The translations under genes were made by a program, and so were the position numbers. A stretch of 64,000 bases of DNA from DSOI01 sp041394885. Lineage in GTDB: Bacteria; Acidobacteriota; Terriglobia; Bryobacterales; Bryobacteraceae. Shown here piece after piece: positions 1-8,518 of the stretch. Under the pieces are notes generated by a model. That model searched no databases and was not told the DNA's origin. It saw only the letters and a list, made by a program, of their open reading frames with translations. The stretch lies in NCBI GenBank assembly GCA_041394885.1, contig JAWKHI010000038.1, forward strand, positions 1-64,000. The letters run 5' to 3'. The number at the start of each line of letters is the position of its first letter. Within the stretch, counting starts at the first letter, position 1.

Positions 1-1
1 G

Positions 2-181
2 ACGGGGCTGTGCGAAGGCGTGTTCAACATGTTCTTCACGCTGGCTACAGGACGGGTGGTGGACGCGTTTTCGTTCGTGCCGGTGTTCATCGCCGCGGGA
101 CTGCTCCCTGCCCTGGCGGCATTGGCGCTGTTCGTGCTGGTACGGAAAGTGGAGCCGCTCGCGGAACGGATCGAGTGCTAA
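2..181 (+). CDS. MFS transporter, C-terminal fragment (gene enters from outside the window)
   Basis: The open frame enters from the left edge and ends with TAA at 179-181, giving the last 59 residues. They show a conserved-looking turn (TGRVVDAFSFVPVF), a hydrophobic helix rich in Ala and Leu, and a short charged cytoplasmic tail. This resembles the last two helices of anion:cation-symporter type MFS carriers such as hexuronate transporters. The substrate cannot be told from this fragment. The next gene starts 9 bases downstream. Confidence 0.6.
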   Translation, partial: TGLCEGVFNMFFTLATGRVVDAFSFVPVFIAAGLLPALAALALFVLVRKVEPLAERIEC

Positions 182-184
182 AAT
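179..184 (+). promoter_or_regulatory. TAAAAT -10-like box before the gene at 191
   Basis: TAAAAT lies 6 bases before the ATG at 191 and overlaps the stop codon of the MFS gene. A -10 element here would start transcription at or next to the start codon. There is no Shine-Dalgarno sequence. The same arrangement recurs across the window. Confidence 0.45.
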
Positions 185-190
185 CTTAGC

Positions 191-946
191 ATGCGCGGCC
201 TGACCGGGCTCCTCACGATGCTGCTCATATCGAGCGGGTGCGCACCAAGCGTGTGGCGTCTGAAAACGGATCCTGCCCCGGCGCTGCTGATCCAGCCAGG
301 ACGCGGAGCAGCGGGGCGGACCCTGGCCGAGGATCATTTCCGGGTTTATGGGGAATACGAGCGCGATGCGCAGGTGAACCTGCTTGCGGGAATGCGAGTG
401 AAGGTGACAGCGCCGTTGCTTGCCCCCGGAGAGGATCTTCGCACGGACGCCAGAATTCCAACGCAGCCGGGGGCGATCGAGGTCCGCACGAACGTCACTG
501 GCTATCAGACAGCCTATTACACGGTGCTCGAGGACGGACGTTGGCGGGAAGCAGGGACGCCAACGGCGGCTCGAATCGAGATTCCGCGGGGGCTGACTTC
601 CGTGCGGCTGCTGTTCCAAAGGCGCCTGTCGCGCGATGACCGATCGATCGCGCTGATTGCCGCGACGTCGCCCGGCGGTTTGGATGAGGCCGGGGCGACA
701 CCGATTACGGTGGCACGGGGCGTGGCGGTATCGCCGGAGATCGCGATCGCCGTGAACGGCGCGGAGAGATGGGTTGCGCTGGGGGCGCGTGTGTCGTCCG
801 TGCTGCCGAAACCGCCGCCACTCGAGACGCTCCAGATGCGGCGGCTATACAGGGGCAAGCCGACACCGGTGCAGTTCGAGCGTTCGTCGCGCGCAATCCT
901 GGGAATGCCGCTCAACGGCGGGGATGAGTTGCTATGGACTCATTGA
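191..946 (+). CDS. Exported protein of unknown function, possible lipoprotein
   Basis: The 251-residue protein begins with a hydrophobic segment ending ISSGC (Cys17), an imperfect lipobox, so it may be a lipoprotein or a secreted protein. The rest is soluble and rich in beta-forming residues, with no motif I recognise. Its last 7 bases overlap the convergent lactate permease gene. Start: ATG at 191 without a Shine-Dalgarno site but with TAAAAT 6 bases upstream. It may be co-transcribed with the MFS gene, but the box suggests its own promoter. Confidence 0.65.
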   Translation: MRGLTGLLTMLLISSGCAPSVWRLKTDPAPALLIQPGRGAAGRTLAEDHFRVYGEYERDAQVNLLAGMRVKVTAPLLAPGEDLRTDARIPTQPGAIEVRTNVTGYQTAYYTVLEDGRWREAGTPTAARIEIPRGLTSVRLLFQRRLSRDDRSIALIAATSPGGLDEAGATPITVARGVAVSPEIAIAVNGAERWVALGARVSSVLPKPPPLETLQMRRLYRGKPTPVQFERSSRAILGMPLNGGDELLWTH

Positions 947-2535
947 GGGCCCGGCACGATACCGGGGATGACGTAGGCGTAGAGCATGACGATGGCGGCG
1001 ACAATCGCCGCTAACGCGATCGAGTGTTTGAGGACGGCGCGAAACAGGTCGCCTTCCTGACCTTCGATCCCGGTGGCGACGCAGCCGACGATGATGGACT
1101 GGGCGTCGATCATTTTGCCCATGACACCGCCGGCTGAATTGGCGGCAGCCATGAGGACAGGGCTGACGCCGACCTTGTTCGCAGTGATCACCTGAAGACT
1201 TCCGAACAGCGCGTTCGATCCCGCGTCTGTGCCAGTGAGCGCCACGCCGAGCCAGCCGATGAGGGTGCCGAAGAACGGGAACAACCAGCCGGTATGGCTG
1301 AGGGCCAGGCCCATGACGGCGTCCATCCCTGAGTATCGAGTGATGAATCCCAAACCGAGCATGGCCAAGATGGCGAGAAAGCTATAGCGCATCCGGACGC
1401 AGGTGCGGACGAAGACGGCGATGGTCCGGCGGAAGGAGAGACCGAGGAGAGGACCGGCCATGAGGCCGGCGAAGAACGTGGGGGTCCCGACCGCGGATAG
1501 CCATGCGATATCGAACAGCGCGGGCTCGGTGTGGGGCTCGGCAACGACTGGAGCCACGCGCTGGACGAGATTGTGGAGTCCTGGAACGGGGGTGCGCCAA
1601 GTGGGCGCATCGACGATTGCCTTGAACGACGGCAGCCCCCAGAGCACCACGAGCACGGCGAGGAGCAAGAACGGCGACCAAGCAACGATCACTTTTCTCG
1701 CGCCGAGCGCGGGAGCGGATCCGGGACGCCACCAGCGAAAGAAGAGCGCGAGCCACACGAGCGTGAGCATGCCGCCCATGATGTCGACGAGGGCGGCGTC
1801 GACGTAGTTGGACCAGAAAAACTGCACGCAGCCGAAGAAGCCTCCGCACGCGATGAGCCCGGGCCAGACTTCGAAGGTGCGCTTCCAATCGGTCTGGACG
1901 CGGATTAGCCAAAACGGGAGGATGAGCGCGGTGAAGGGGAGGATGCGCCCGACGGTGGCGCTGAGTTGCATCTCCGGAAGTCCGGTTACGGCGACGAGGG
2001 TACGGATGGGATTGCCCATACCGCCGAACGCCACCGGCGCGGTATTGGCGATCAGGCAGAGGACGGCGGCCTCAAAGGGCTTGAAACCGAGGCCTACCAT
2101 CATCGCGCCGCAGATGGCCACGGGCGCGCCGCCGCCGCCAGCCCCTTCCAGTACAGCTCCGAAGGCGTAGGCGACGAGGAGGACCTGGAGCCGTTTGTCG
2201 TCGGTGATGTTGCCGATGGACGCCTTGATGGTTTCAAATTGCCCGCTTTCGACGGCCACTTCATAGACGAAGACGGCAGCGAGCAGCGTCCATATGATGC
2301 GCACGATGGCGTAGACGAAGCCATGGCCGACGGCGCCGGCGACCATCGGGGCGGGCATGCCGAACAGGAGCCACGCGAGGGCTAAGGCGATGGCGAAGGA
2401 AGCGACAGCCGCCTTCCAGGCCGCGACCTTTTGGACTGCGAGGAGATAGAAGAGCGAGACCACTGGAAGGGCCGCGGCGACCGTGGAGAGAAGGGGGTTT
2501 CCGAACGGATCGTAGTTCTGGGTCCAGACCGGCAC
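940..2535 (-). CDS. lctP: L-lactate permease (LctP family)
   Basis: The 531-residue polytopic membrane protein is expected to import lactate, possibly also glycolate, with protons. Family landmarks include the N-terminal WTQNYDPFGN, the glycine-rich VLEGAGGGGAPVAICGAMM, NTAPVAFGGMGNP, and the C-terminal TGTDAGSNALFGSLQ and AAANSAGGVMGKMI. The length matches the family (about 530-560). The start is GTG at 2533-2535, inside a small palindrome (GACCGG-CA-CCGGTC). No lactate dehydrogenase gene is adjacent, so the physiological context is open. The 3' end overlaps the preceding gene by 7 bases. Confidence 0.92.
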   Translation of the reverse strand: MPVWTQNYDPFGNPLLSTVAAALPVVSLFYLLAVQKVAAWKAAVASFAIALALAWLLFGMPAPMVAGAVGHGFVYAIVRIIWTLLAAVFVYEVAVESGQFETIKASIGNITDDKRLQVLLVAYAFGAVLEGAGGGGAPVAICGAMMVGLGFKPFEAAVLCLIANTAPVAFGGMGNPIRTLVAVTGLPEMQLSATVGRILPFTALILPFWLIRVQTDWKRTFEVWPGLIACGGFFGCVQFFWSNYVDAALVDIMGGMLTLVWLALFFRWWRPGSAPALGARKVIVAWSPFLLLAVLVVLWGLPSFKAIVDAPTWRTPVPGLHNLVQRVAPVVAEPHTEPALFDIAWLSAVGTPTFFAGLMAGPLLGLSFRRTIAVFVRTCVRMRYSFLAILAMLGLGFITRYSGMDAVMGLALSHTGWLFPFFGTLIGWLGVALTGTDAGSNALFGSLQVITANKVGVSPVLMAAANSAGGVMGKMIDAQSIIVGCVATGIEGQEGDLFRAVLKHSIALAAIVAAIVMLYAYVIPGIVPGPQ

Positions 2536-2585
2536 CGGTCCAGGGTATCAGCTTCGCGGCGTGCGCGCGGGAGCGATGTCCCGTA

Positions 2586-2798
2586 TCAGAGAGGCTCGAA
2601 GTGGGAGAACATATTCTGAAATTCGGGAACGTTGGAAGGGGTCTCGTACCAGCACAGCAACTCGAACTGCTTCCAGAGGTCGAGCACGACAGGGTTGCGA
2701 TGAGCCGATTCGATGGCCTCTTTAGACATCCATTCGAAGACTTCGACGATGGTTCCATCGGCGGCGCACATGAGTAAGGGCTGCCGATCTGTGACCAA
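2586..2798 (-). CDS. Probable 5'-truncated monooxygenase-like (ABM-type) protein fragment
   Basis: The longest credible reading frame is 70 residues from a TTG at 2796-2798. The sequence (EVFEWMSKEAIESAHRNPVV, then LWKQFELLCWYE) resembles the C-terminal two thirds of small antibiotic-biosynthesis-monooxygenase-like proteins of about 100 residues. The frame stays open upstream and still reads like the family (HLAPLRAEGL), but it runs into the copA stop region at 2830-2832. The first ~30 residues therefore appear to be missing. This may be a deletion remnant rather than a working gene. Confidence 0.5.
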   Translation of the reverse strand: MVTDRQPLLMCAADGTIVEVFEWMSKEAIESAHRNPVVLDLWKQFELLCWYETPSNVPEFQNMFSHFEPL

Positions 2799-2829
2799 GC
2801 CTTCGGCGCGAAGGGGTGCGAGATGCCGG

Positions 2830-5037
2830 CTAGAGTTTCAGGGAGCGCAGCCGAAGTGCGTTCCCGATGACGGAGACCGAACTGAAGGTCATGGCGGCAG
2901 CAGCGATCATGGGGCTGAGCAAGATGCCGAAGAACGGATAAAGGAGCCCGGCGGCAACGGGCACGCCGAGCAGATTGTAGAAAAACGCGAAGAAGAGGTT
3001 TTGTTTGATGTTGCGCATCACGGACTGGCTGAGACGGCGGGCGCGGAGCAGCCCGTGGAGGTCGCCTTTTACGAGCGTGATGCCGGCGCTCTCGATGGCA
3101 ACGTCGGCGCCGGTGCCCATGGCTATGCCGACGTGAGCGCGGGCGAGGGCGGGCGCGTCGTTGACGCCATCGCCGGCCATGGCCACGGTGCGGCCTTCGG
3201 CGATGAGCTTGGCGATCATGGAGTCCTTTTCCTGGGGAAGGACACCGGCGTGAACACGGTCAATCCCGGCGGCGCGGGCCACGGGCTCGGCGGTGGCGAG
3301 TTTGTCGCCGGTGAGCAGGACGAGCGAAAGGCCCTCCTCCTTCAAAGCACGGACGGTCTGAGCGGCATCGGGCTTGAGGCGATCTTCGAATTCGATTCTG
3401 GCGGCGGCTTTTCCGTCGACGGCGAGCCAAGTACCGGGTTCAGCCACGACGCCGAGAGCTTCCATGAGCTTTTCATTGCCCAGCGCCGCTGCATGGCCGT
3501 CCACCATGCCCGCGATGCCTTTACCCGGAAGGTAGGCGAAACGGCTGACGGGAGCGGGCGCGATCCCACGGTCGCGGGCAAAGGCCAGCATCGCGTCGGC
3601 CAGAGGATGTTCGCTCGACTGTTCCAGGCTGGCGGCGATGCGCACGAGATTGGCATCATCGGGCGAGAAGGCGGTGATCGAGGGTCTGCCGACGGTGAGC
3701 GTACCGGTCTTGTCGAAGACGAGGGTGTCGACCTTGCCGAGCGTTTCGAGTGCTTCAGCGCTGCGGATCAACACGCCCGATTGCGCGCCGCGGCCAGCGC
3801 CAACCATGATCGACATCGGCGTGGCGAGGCCGAGGGCGCACGGACAGGCGATCACCAGCACGGCGACGGCGTTGACGACGGCGTATACCAGGCGAGGCTC
3901 GGGACCGAATACATACCAGGCGAGGAAGGCCAGTGCGGCCACCGCGACGACGGCGGGCACGAAGTAAGACGCGACCGAATCCGCCAGCCGCTGGATAGGG
4001 GCGCGACTGCGCTGCGCTTCGTTCACCATCTTGACGATTCGCGCCAGGAGAGTGTCGCGACCCACGCGTTCGGCGCGCATCACGAAGCTGCCGTTCCCAT
4101 TGAGGGTGCCGCCGGTCACGCGCGCGCCGATCCCCTTCTCAACCGGAAGCGGTTCGCCGGTGACCATCGACTCGTCGATGGAACTGTGGCCTTCCTCGAT
4201 GGCCCCATCGACGGGCACGCGCTCGCCGGGGCGCACGCGGAGCCGGTCACCTTTGACGATGGCGTCGATTTGGACTTCCCGGTCGCCGCCATCTTCCACT
4301 TTTCGCGCCGTCTTTGGGGCCAGTTGCAGCAGGGCGCGGATGGCGGTGGATGTCCGGGCGCGGGCGCGAAGTTCGAGCACTTGCCCGAGCAACACCAGGG
4401 AGACGATCACCGCCGCGGCCTCGAAGTAAACGCCGCCGTGCATTTCATGCGGGATGATCGCGGGCAGCAGCATGACGGCGAGGCTGTACAGGAACGCGGC
4501 GCTCACGCCGAGCGCGATGAGCGTGAACATATTCAGGTTGCGGGTCCGGATGGATTGCCAGCCGCGTTCCAACAACGGCCAGCCGCACCAGGCGATGGCG
4601 GGAATGGACAGGGCCAATTGGACCCAGGGCAGGCGGTGGAGCATGCCGAGCACGAAGACGGGGAGGCTGAACAGGATGCTGACCCAGAAGCGGCGGGTCA
4701 TGTCGTCGAGTTCAGGATTGCCGGTGTCTTCGAGAGACACTTCCATCGGTTCGAGCGCCATGCCGCACAGTGGGCATGTTCCGAAGCCATCCTGCACCAC
4801 TTCGGGATGCATGGGGCAGGTGTACCGGCCTTCGGGCATCGACTCGGGCGCGGCCTGGGGATGGAGATACTTCTCCGGATCGGCGCGGAATTTTTGGATG
4901 CAGTGAGCCGAGCAAAAGTGGTAGGCGATGCCTTGGTGGGTGTGGGACCCGGCCGAGTGAGCAGGGTCGACCATCATGCCGCAAACAGGATCTTTGGCGG
5001 TCTGGGGTTTGACGATCGCGAAGGGATCAGCGGTCAC
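2830..5037 (-). CDS. copA: Cu+-exporting P1B-type ATPase with YHS and HMBD N-terminal domains
   Basis: The 735-residue copper efflux ATPase sits in the inner membrane. In order it has a YHS domain (about 13-58, Cys19, Cys42, Cys46), a heavy-metal-binding HMBD (72-98, CPMHPE and CPLCGM), membrane helices, an actuator domain with TGE (293-295), the metal-site CPC (398-400), the phosphorylation motif DKTGT (442-446), SEHPLADA, and the hinge GDGVNDAP. No CxxC-type HMA domain is present; YHS plus HMBD replaces it. The start is GTG at 5035-5037 with TACACT 6 bases upstream and no Shine-Dalgarno site. No copper regulator or chaperone is adjacent. Confidence 0.95.
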   Translation of the reverse strand: MTADPFAIVKPQTAKDPVCGMMVDPAHSAGSHTHQGIAYHFCSAHCIQKFRADPEKYLHPQAAPESMPEGRYTCPMHPEVVQDGFGTCPLCGMALEPMEVSLEDTGNPELDDMTRRFWVSILFSLPVFVLGMLHRLPWVQLALSIPAIAWCGWPLLERGWQSIRTRNLNMFTLIALGVSAAFLYSLAVMLLPAIIPHEMHGGVYFEAAAVIVSLVLLGQVLELRARARTSTAIRALLQLAPKTARKVEDGGDREVQIDAIVKGDRLRVRPGERVPVDGAIEEGHSSIDESMVTGEPLPVEKGIGARVTGGTLNGNGSFVMRAERVGRDTLLARIVKMVNEAQRSRAPIQRLADSVASYFVPAVVAVAALAFLAWYVFGPEPRLVYAVVNAVAVLVIACPCALGLATPMSIMVGAGRGAQSGVLIRSAEALETLGKVDTLVFDKTGTLTVGRPSITAFSPDDANLVRIAASLEQSSEHPLADAMLAFARDRGIAPAPVSRFAYLPGKGIAGMVDGHAAALGNEKLMEALGVVAEPGTWLAVDGKAAARIEFEDRLKPDAAQTVRALKEEGLSLVLLTGDKLATAEPVARAAGIDRVHAGVLPQEKDSMIAKLIAEGRTVAMAGDGVNDAPALARAHVGIAMGTGADVAIESAGITLVKGDLHGLLRARRLSQSVMRNIKQNLFFAFFYNLLGVPVAAGLLYPFFGILLSPMIAAAAMTFSSVSVIGNALRLRSLKL

Positions 5038-5043
5038 GGGCTC

Positions 5044-5049
5044 AGTGTA
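5044..5049 (-). promoter_or_regulatory. TACACT -10-like box before copA
   Basis: On the minus strand TACACT lies 6 bases upstream of the GTG start of copA. Its position fits near-leaderless transcription. No clear copper-responsive operator palindrome was seen beside it. Confidence 0.4.
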
Positions 5050-5197
5050 GCGCCGATTCAGTGGCAGGAGCTAGCGATCATGTTATGCTGGCGTCCAGGA
5101 ACGCCTCTGAACGCCGACCGATAAATCTTCTTCTTTCGCTTGATGCCTCTCACGGTAGAGGTCCGGTATAGGTGCGCGAATACGAAGGAGAACTTCA

Positions 5198-5929
5198 TTG
5201 AATCCCAATTGGTGCGAAACATTTTTTGACGGCCTGGCGCTCGATCTGTGGCGCGCAGCCGTCACCAACGAAACTACCCGCCACGAGACGGACTACATTC
5301 TGGCGCAGCTCGAGGCCGCGCCCGGCGCGCGGTTGCTCGACGTCCCCTGCGGCAACGGCCGCCATTCGATTGAGGCGGCCGGACGCGGGTATCGCGTAAC
5401 GGGCGTCGATCTGTCGCGAGGCTTCCATGAGGAAGCACGCGCGCGGTCCAACGCCGTGGACTGGGTGCTCGGCGACATGCGGCGGATCGGTTACGACGGC
5501 GCGTTCGATGGAGCCTGGTGCTGGGGCAACAGCTTCGGCTACTTCCCGCATGCACAGTGCATCGACTTTCTGGCATCGCTGGCGCGAGCGCTCAAGCCCG
5601 GCGGGCGATTGATTCTCGAAACGGGAGCCGTGATCGATACGCTGCTGCCGGCGCTGCAACCGGAGCGGCAAATGCGCGTGGGTGACATCGACTTCTCGAG
5701 CGTCAACCACTACGACGTTCTGGATGGACGGCTCGACATCACTTACACGTTCGAGCGCGGAGGCGATCGCGAAGAGAAGCCGACGTCGCTGTGGCTGCAT
5801 TCGGCAGCGGAACTGATGCGGATGCTGCGGGCGGCGGGGCTGGATCCGGTGTATGCAGCGGGCGGGATCGAAGGCGAGCCTTTCGAACGGGGCTCGCCGC
5901 GGATGATCGTGACGGCGCGAAAGCTCTGA
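5198..5929 (+). CDS. Class I SAM-dependent methyltransferase
   Basis: The 243-residue protein has a Rossmann-type SAM-binding core. Motif I is LLDVPCGNGRHSIEAA (about residues 45-60), the acidic end of strand 2 is VTGVDLS, and a later LKPGGRLILETG motif precedes the last helices. The substrate is unknown. The start is TTG at 5198-5200, chosen because a good Shine-Dalgarno site (GAAGGAG, 5184-5190) lies 7 bases before it and no ATG in frame fits better. It is the first gene of a rightward pair with the TPR protein. Confidence 0.85.
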   Translation: MNPNWCETFFDGLALDLWRAAVTNETTRHETDYILAQLEAAPGARLLDVPCGNGRHSIEAAGRGYRVTGVDLSRGFHEEARARSNAVDWVLGDMRRIGYDGAFDGAWCWGNSFGYFPHAQCIDFLASLARALKPGGRLILETGAVIDTLLPALQPERQMRVGDIDFSSVNHYDVLDGRLDITYTFERGGDREEKPTSLWLHSAAELMRMLRAAGLDPVYAAGGIEGEPFERGSPRMIVTARKL

Positions 5930-6019
5930 GGCCTTCCGCGGCAACGTTTAGTAAGGGGCGGCGGCAAGAACGAATGCGGCGCGCCGCCCCGGTGACGGCT
6001 ACAATGAGGGCTCATACCT

Positions 6020-6328
6020 ATGAGCCGAATCGACACGCTTCGTTCCCTGATCGAGCAGGACCCCGCCAACTCGCGCTTTCGCTACATGCTGGCCATGGAG
6101 ACGGTGAATTCCGGCGATCTGACGGGCGCCGTCTCTGTTTTCGAGGATTTGCTGACGCGCGATCCGGACTATTCGGCCGGCTACTTTCATGGAGGGCAGA
6201 CGCTCGAGAAGCTGGGCCGGGTGGAGGAAGCGCGGCGGATGTACCGTGAAGGGATCGACGCCACGACGCGAACGGGCGACGGTCACACGCGAAGCGAGTT
6301 GCAGGGGGCACTGGACCTATTGGGGTGA
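6020..6328 (+). CDS. Small tetratricopeptide-repeat protein
   Basis: This 102-residue protein consists of about two and a half TPR-like helix pairs (NSRFRYMLAMETVNSGDLTG, then SAGYFHGGQTLEKLGRVEEA). It has no signal peptide, so it is likely a cytoplasmic protein-interaction module. Partners are unknown. A TACAAT box ends 14 bases upstream of the ATG and no strong ribosome-binding site is seen. The gene is convergent with the Gfo/Idh/MocA gene, leaving 145 bases with no recognisable element. Confidence 0.8.
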   Translation: MSRIDTLRSLIEQDPANSRFRYMLAMETVNSGDLTGAVSVFEDLLTRDPDYSAGYFHGGQTLEKLGRVEEARRMYREGIDATTRTGDGHTRSELQGALDLLG

Positions 6329-6473
6329 TAGACGGGCCGGGCCAGGCCGCCGGGGTGTGGGACTGCCATCGCAAGAACAGGGACCCGGGGCGAGGACCAC
6401 GAAAACGGTGCAGGCGGGCGGACCGGCCAGGAGGGGGAGACGCTCGAAGGCGTGCGGTGGGGGAACATTTTCG

Positions 6474-7451
6474 CTACGCCGCGGACGCTCCGCGATAGAG
6501 GGGCGCCATTTCTACGGCGCGTCCGGACGCGAGCGATTCCTGAGCGAGGCGGACGCATTCGAGGATACGGTAGCAATCGGCAAGGGTGATCCAAGGACCT
6601 CCGCCGCGGCGGATGGTGGACCCGAACAAGGACGTCATGCGGCGGTAGGCCGAACCCCAATGGTTGCCGGAGCCGATGACGGCGGACGGCTGGCCTCTCA
6701 TGCGGCAGGTGGAAGACTGCCACCCGATCTCCACCGAGCCATCGCTGCCTTCCACAGTGAGGAAGGGCTGGGCCATGGAGGGGATCGAGGGAGTGAGAAC
6801 GACTTCGCCCACGGTGTCGGCGAGGGTAATACGGATGCGAACCGGGGCCAAGCCAGAGATGTCGCTGGTGGCGCCGCGGGTGGCACGGATCAGGGCTGGC
6901 CGGCCGAACAGATAACGGACAAGATCGAACGCATGACTCCCAGCGTCAAAAATAAGACCCGCGCCGGTGAGAGGCTGAAACTGCACCTCTTTTCCGGCGC
7001 GAGTCCAAGGAGTGGAGAGAGTCAGACGAAAACTTCGAATGTCGCCGAGGCCACCGCCGCCGAGGATTCCCCGGAGCAGTTCGACGTCGGGCAGAAAGCG
7101 AAAGGGCGTGGCGGGGACCAGGAGAGTGCGGGTATCCGCCTTGATGGCGCGGGCGGCGTCAAGCAGCGCCTGCGCGGTATCGGGGTCGCCGGCCATGGGC
7201 AGTTCGGTCAGGACATGGATTCCGTTTTCCAGGCAGTCGACGGCGAGTGCGCGGCGGGCCGGGGGAGGCACGCATAGGCTGACGGCGGAGACCTGCCTGC
7301 CGGCGAGGACGGTGCTGAGTTCGCGGAAGTAGCCGGTGCCGTGGGCCGCCCCGTCAAACCGCACCAGATCGACGTTGGCTTCCTCCCAGGCCTTGGCATG
7401 GAGTGCCGCTTCTTGCGTTCTGCCGAGAATTCCGATTCGCAGGTGAGCCAT
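6474..7451 (-). CDS. Gfo/Idh/MocA-type oxidoreductase with degenerate active-site motif
   Basis: The 325-residue protein has an N-terminal Rossmann domain (MAHLRIGILG) and a C-terminal alpha/beta domain (GAGLIFDAGSHAFDLVRYLF), as in Gfo/Idh/MocA enzymes that act on sugars or cyclitols with NAD(P). The usual EKP motif reads ELP (83-85), so the conserved lysine is absent. The glycine-rich nucleotide loop is also unusual (GRTQEA). It may be a poor oxidoreductase or have another role. The start at 7451 was chosen because MAHLRIGILG is the natural domain start and GATACT lies 9 bases upstream; the frame extends 18 codons further. Confidence 0.8.
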   Translation of the reverse strand: MAHLRIGILGRTQEAALHAKAWEEANVDLVRFDGAAHGTGYFRELSTVLAGRQVSAVSLCVPPPARRALAVDCLENGIHVLTELPMAGDPDTAQALLDAARAIKADTRTLLVPATPFRFLPDVELLRGILGGGGLGDIRSFRLTLSTPWTRAGKEVQFQPLTGAGLIFDAGSHAFDLVRYLFGRPALIRATRGATSDISGLAPVRIRITLADTVGEVVLTPSIPSMAQPFLTVEGSDGSVEIGWQSSTCRMRGQPSAVIGSGNHWGSAYRRMTSLFGSTIRRGGGPWITLADCYRILECVRLAQESLASGRAVEMAPLYRGASAA

Positions 7452-7573
7452 CGTGAATTCAGTATCGGTTTCAGGCCGGGAGGCGGCAAGGAACCACCGA
7501 TTCAACTTAGACCTTACGGACGCTCCGTCCCAGAATGGCCCCGGGGTTCTAAGGTCTGGGTGTCCTCGATGGT

Positions 7574-8518
7574 TCAGCTCGCGTGGAACTGCTGGCCTAT
7601 GGCGCGCACGACGACGCGGTCCGCGGCGCCCCCAGCCGCGTAGAGGAATCGGGAGAGGGGTTCGGCACGAGGCTCGCGGCCGAGGGGGAATGTCTGATGA
7701 TGGACTGCGATGAAACGGTCCGCGCCGGCCTCGTTGCCCATGCGCCAGGCCTGCTCCGGGTTGCAGTGATACCGGATCCAGGGATTGTAGGCGCCAATGG
7801 GCATGATGGCGAAATCGAAACCGCGACGGTCCTTAAGGCCTGCGAAGGTGTGGGTATTGGCGGTATCGCCGGCGAAGAGGACGCGGTACCGGCCGGCCTC
7901 CAGAATGTAGCCGTTGAAGCCGCGATAGGTGTCGGTGCGGTAGCGTGCGCCCCAGTGGTTCACTTCGATGGCCCTGATGCGAACGGGGCCCACCCGCCAT
8001 TCCGAGCCCCAGCGCATTTCCTTGACGGAACCGTAGCGATCCACGCGCAACAAGTCGCTGGTTTCCACAGCCGTCACCACGTGCGTCGATTTGGCCTCCA
8101 GGCTCCGAAGCGAAGGAACGTCGAGGTGATCCATGTGGGCGTGCGAGAGAGCGATCAGGTCCACCCGAGGCAGCTTTTCGATGGGCACGGCGGGGGCTAC
8201 TATGCGTTTGATGCCGAGCGAGACGGGGCCGAAGTGGAATCCGGCATGATTGCTGAAGACGGGATCGGTGACGATTGTGTAGCCGTCGATCTTCATGAGG
8301 ACGGTGGCATGACCGAGCCAGGCGCCGAACAGGCCGCGATCGGGCCATTGGCCAGGGTCAGGCACGTGGGGCGGATCGAGGACAGAGCGCTGCATTTCGG
8401 CCGGCAGGTTCTTCCAGAACGAGGGGGAGACACGGTATGCGGACCAAGCCGCGGCAGCGCCGGCGCCCAGCCCGAGAGCACCCGCGCCGAGCCAGCGCCG
8501 GCGACCTAGGCCCCCCAT
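7574..8518 (-). CDS. MBL-fold metal-dependent hydrolase (UlaG/NAPE-PLD-like) with Tat-type signal
   Basis: The 314-residue protein starts with a twin-arginine-like leader (GRRRWLGAGALGLGAGAAAA), followed by a metallo-beta-lactamase fold. The metal motif SHAHMDHLD (125-133) gives His126, His128, Asp130 and His131; later ligands are in FAGDTAN and near VHHQTF. It most resembles the UlaG/NAPE-PLD-like branch, whose substrates are phosphodiesters or lactones. The start at 8518 has GGAGGAG 7 bases upstream and overlaps the preceding gene by 13 bases. The pair is probably translated together. Confidence 0.85.
   Translation of the reverse strand: MGGLGRRRWLGAGALGLGAGAAAAWSAYRVSPSFWKNLPAEMQRSVLDPPHVPDPGQWPDRGLFGAWLGHATVLMKIDGYTIVTDPVFSNHAGFHFGPVSLGIKRIVAPAVPIEKLPRVDLIALSHAHMDHLDVPSLRSLEAKSTHVVTAVETSDLLRVDRYGSVKEMRWGSEWRVGPVRIRAIEVNHWGARYRTDTYRGFNGYILEAGRYRVLFAGDTANTHTFAGLKDRRGFDFAIMPIGAYNPWIRYHCNPEQAWRMGNEAGADRFIAVHHQTFPLGREPRAEPLSRFLYAAGGAADRVVVRAIGQQFHAS

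Noticed and set aside
2527..2540. Perfect palindrome GACCGG-CA-CCGGTC
   Set aside because: It lies at the lactate-permease start and is GC-rich; symmetry of this size is expected by chance in such DNA. I do not call it an operator.
2713..5124. 803-codon ORF on the plus strand across copA
   Set aside because: It is the antisense shadow of copA; its translation is low-complexity (Gly, His, Asp-rich) and the copA motifs are clear on the other strand.
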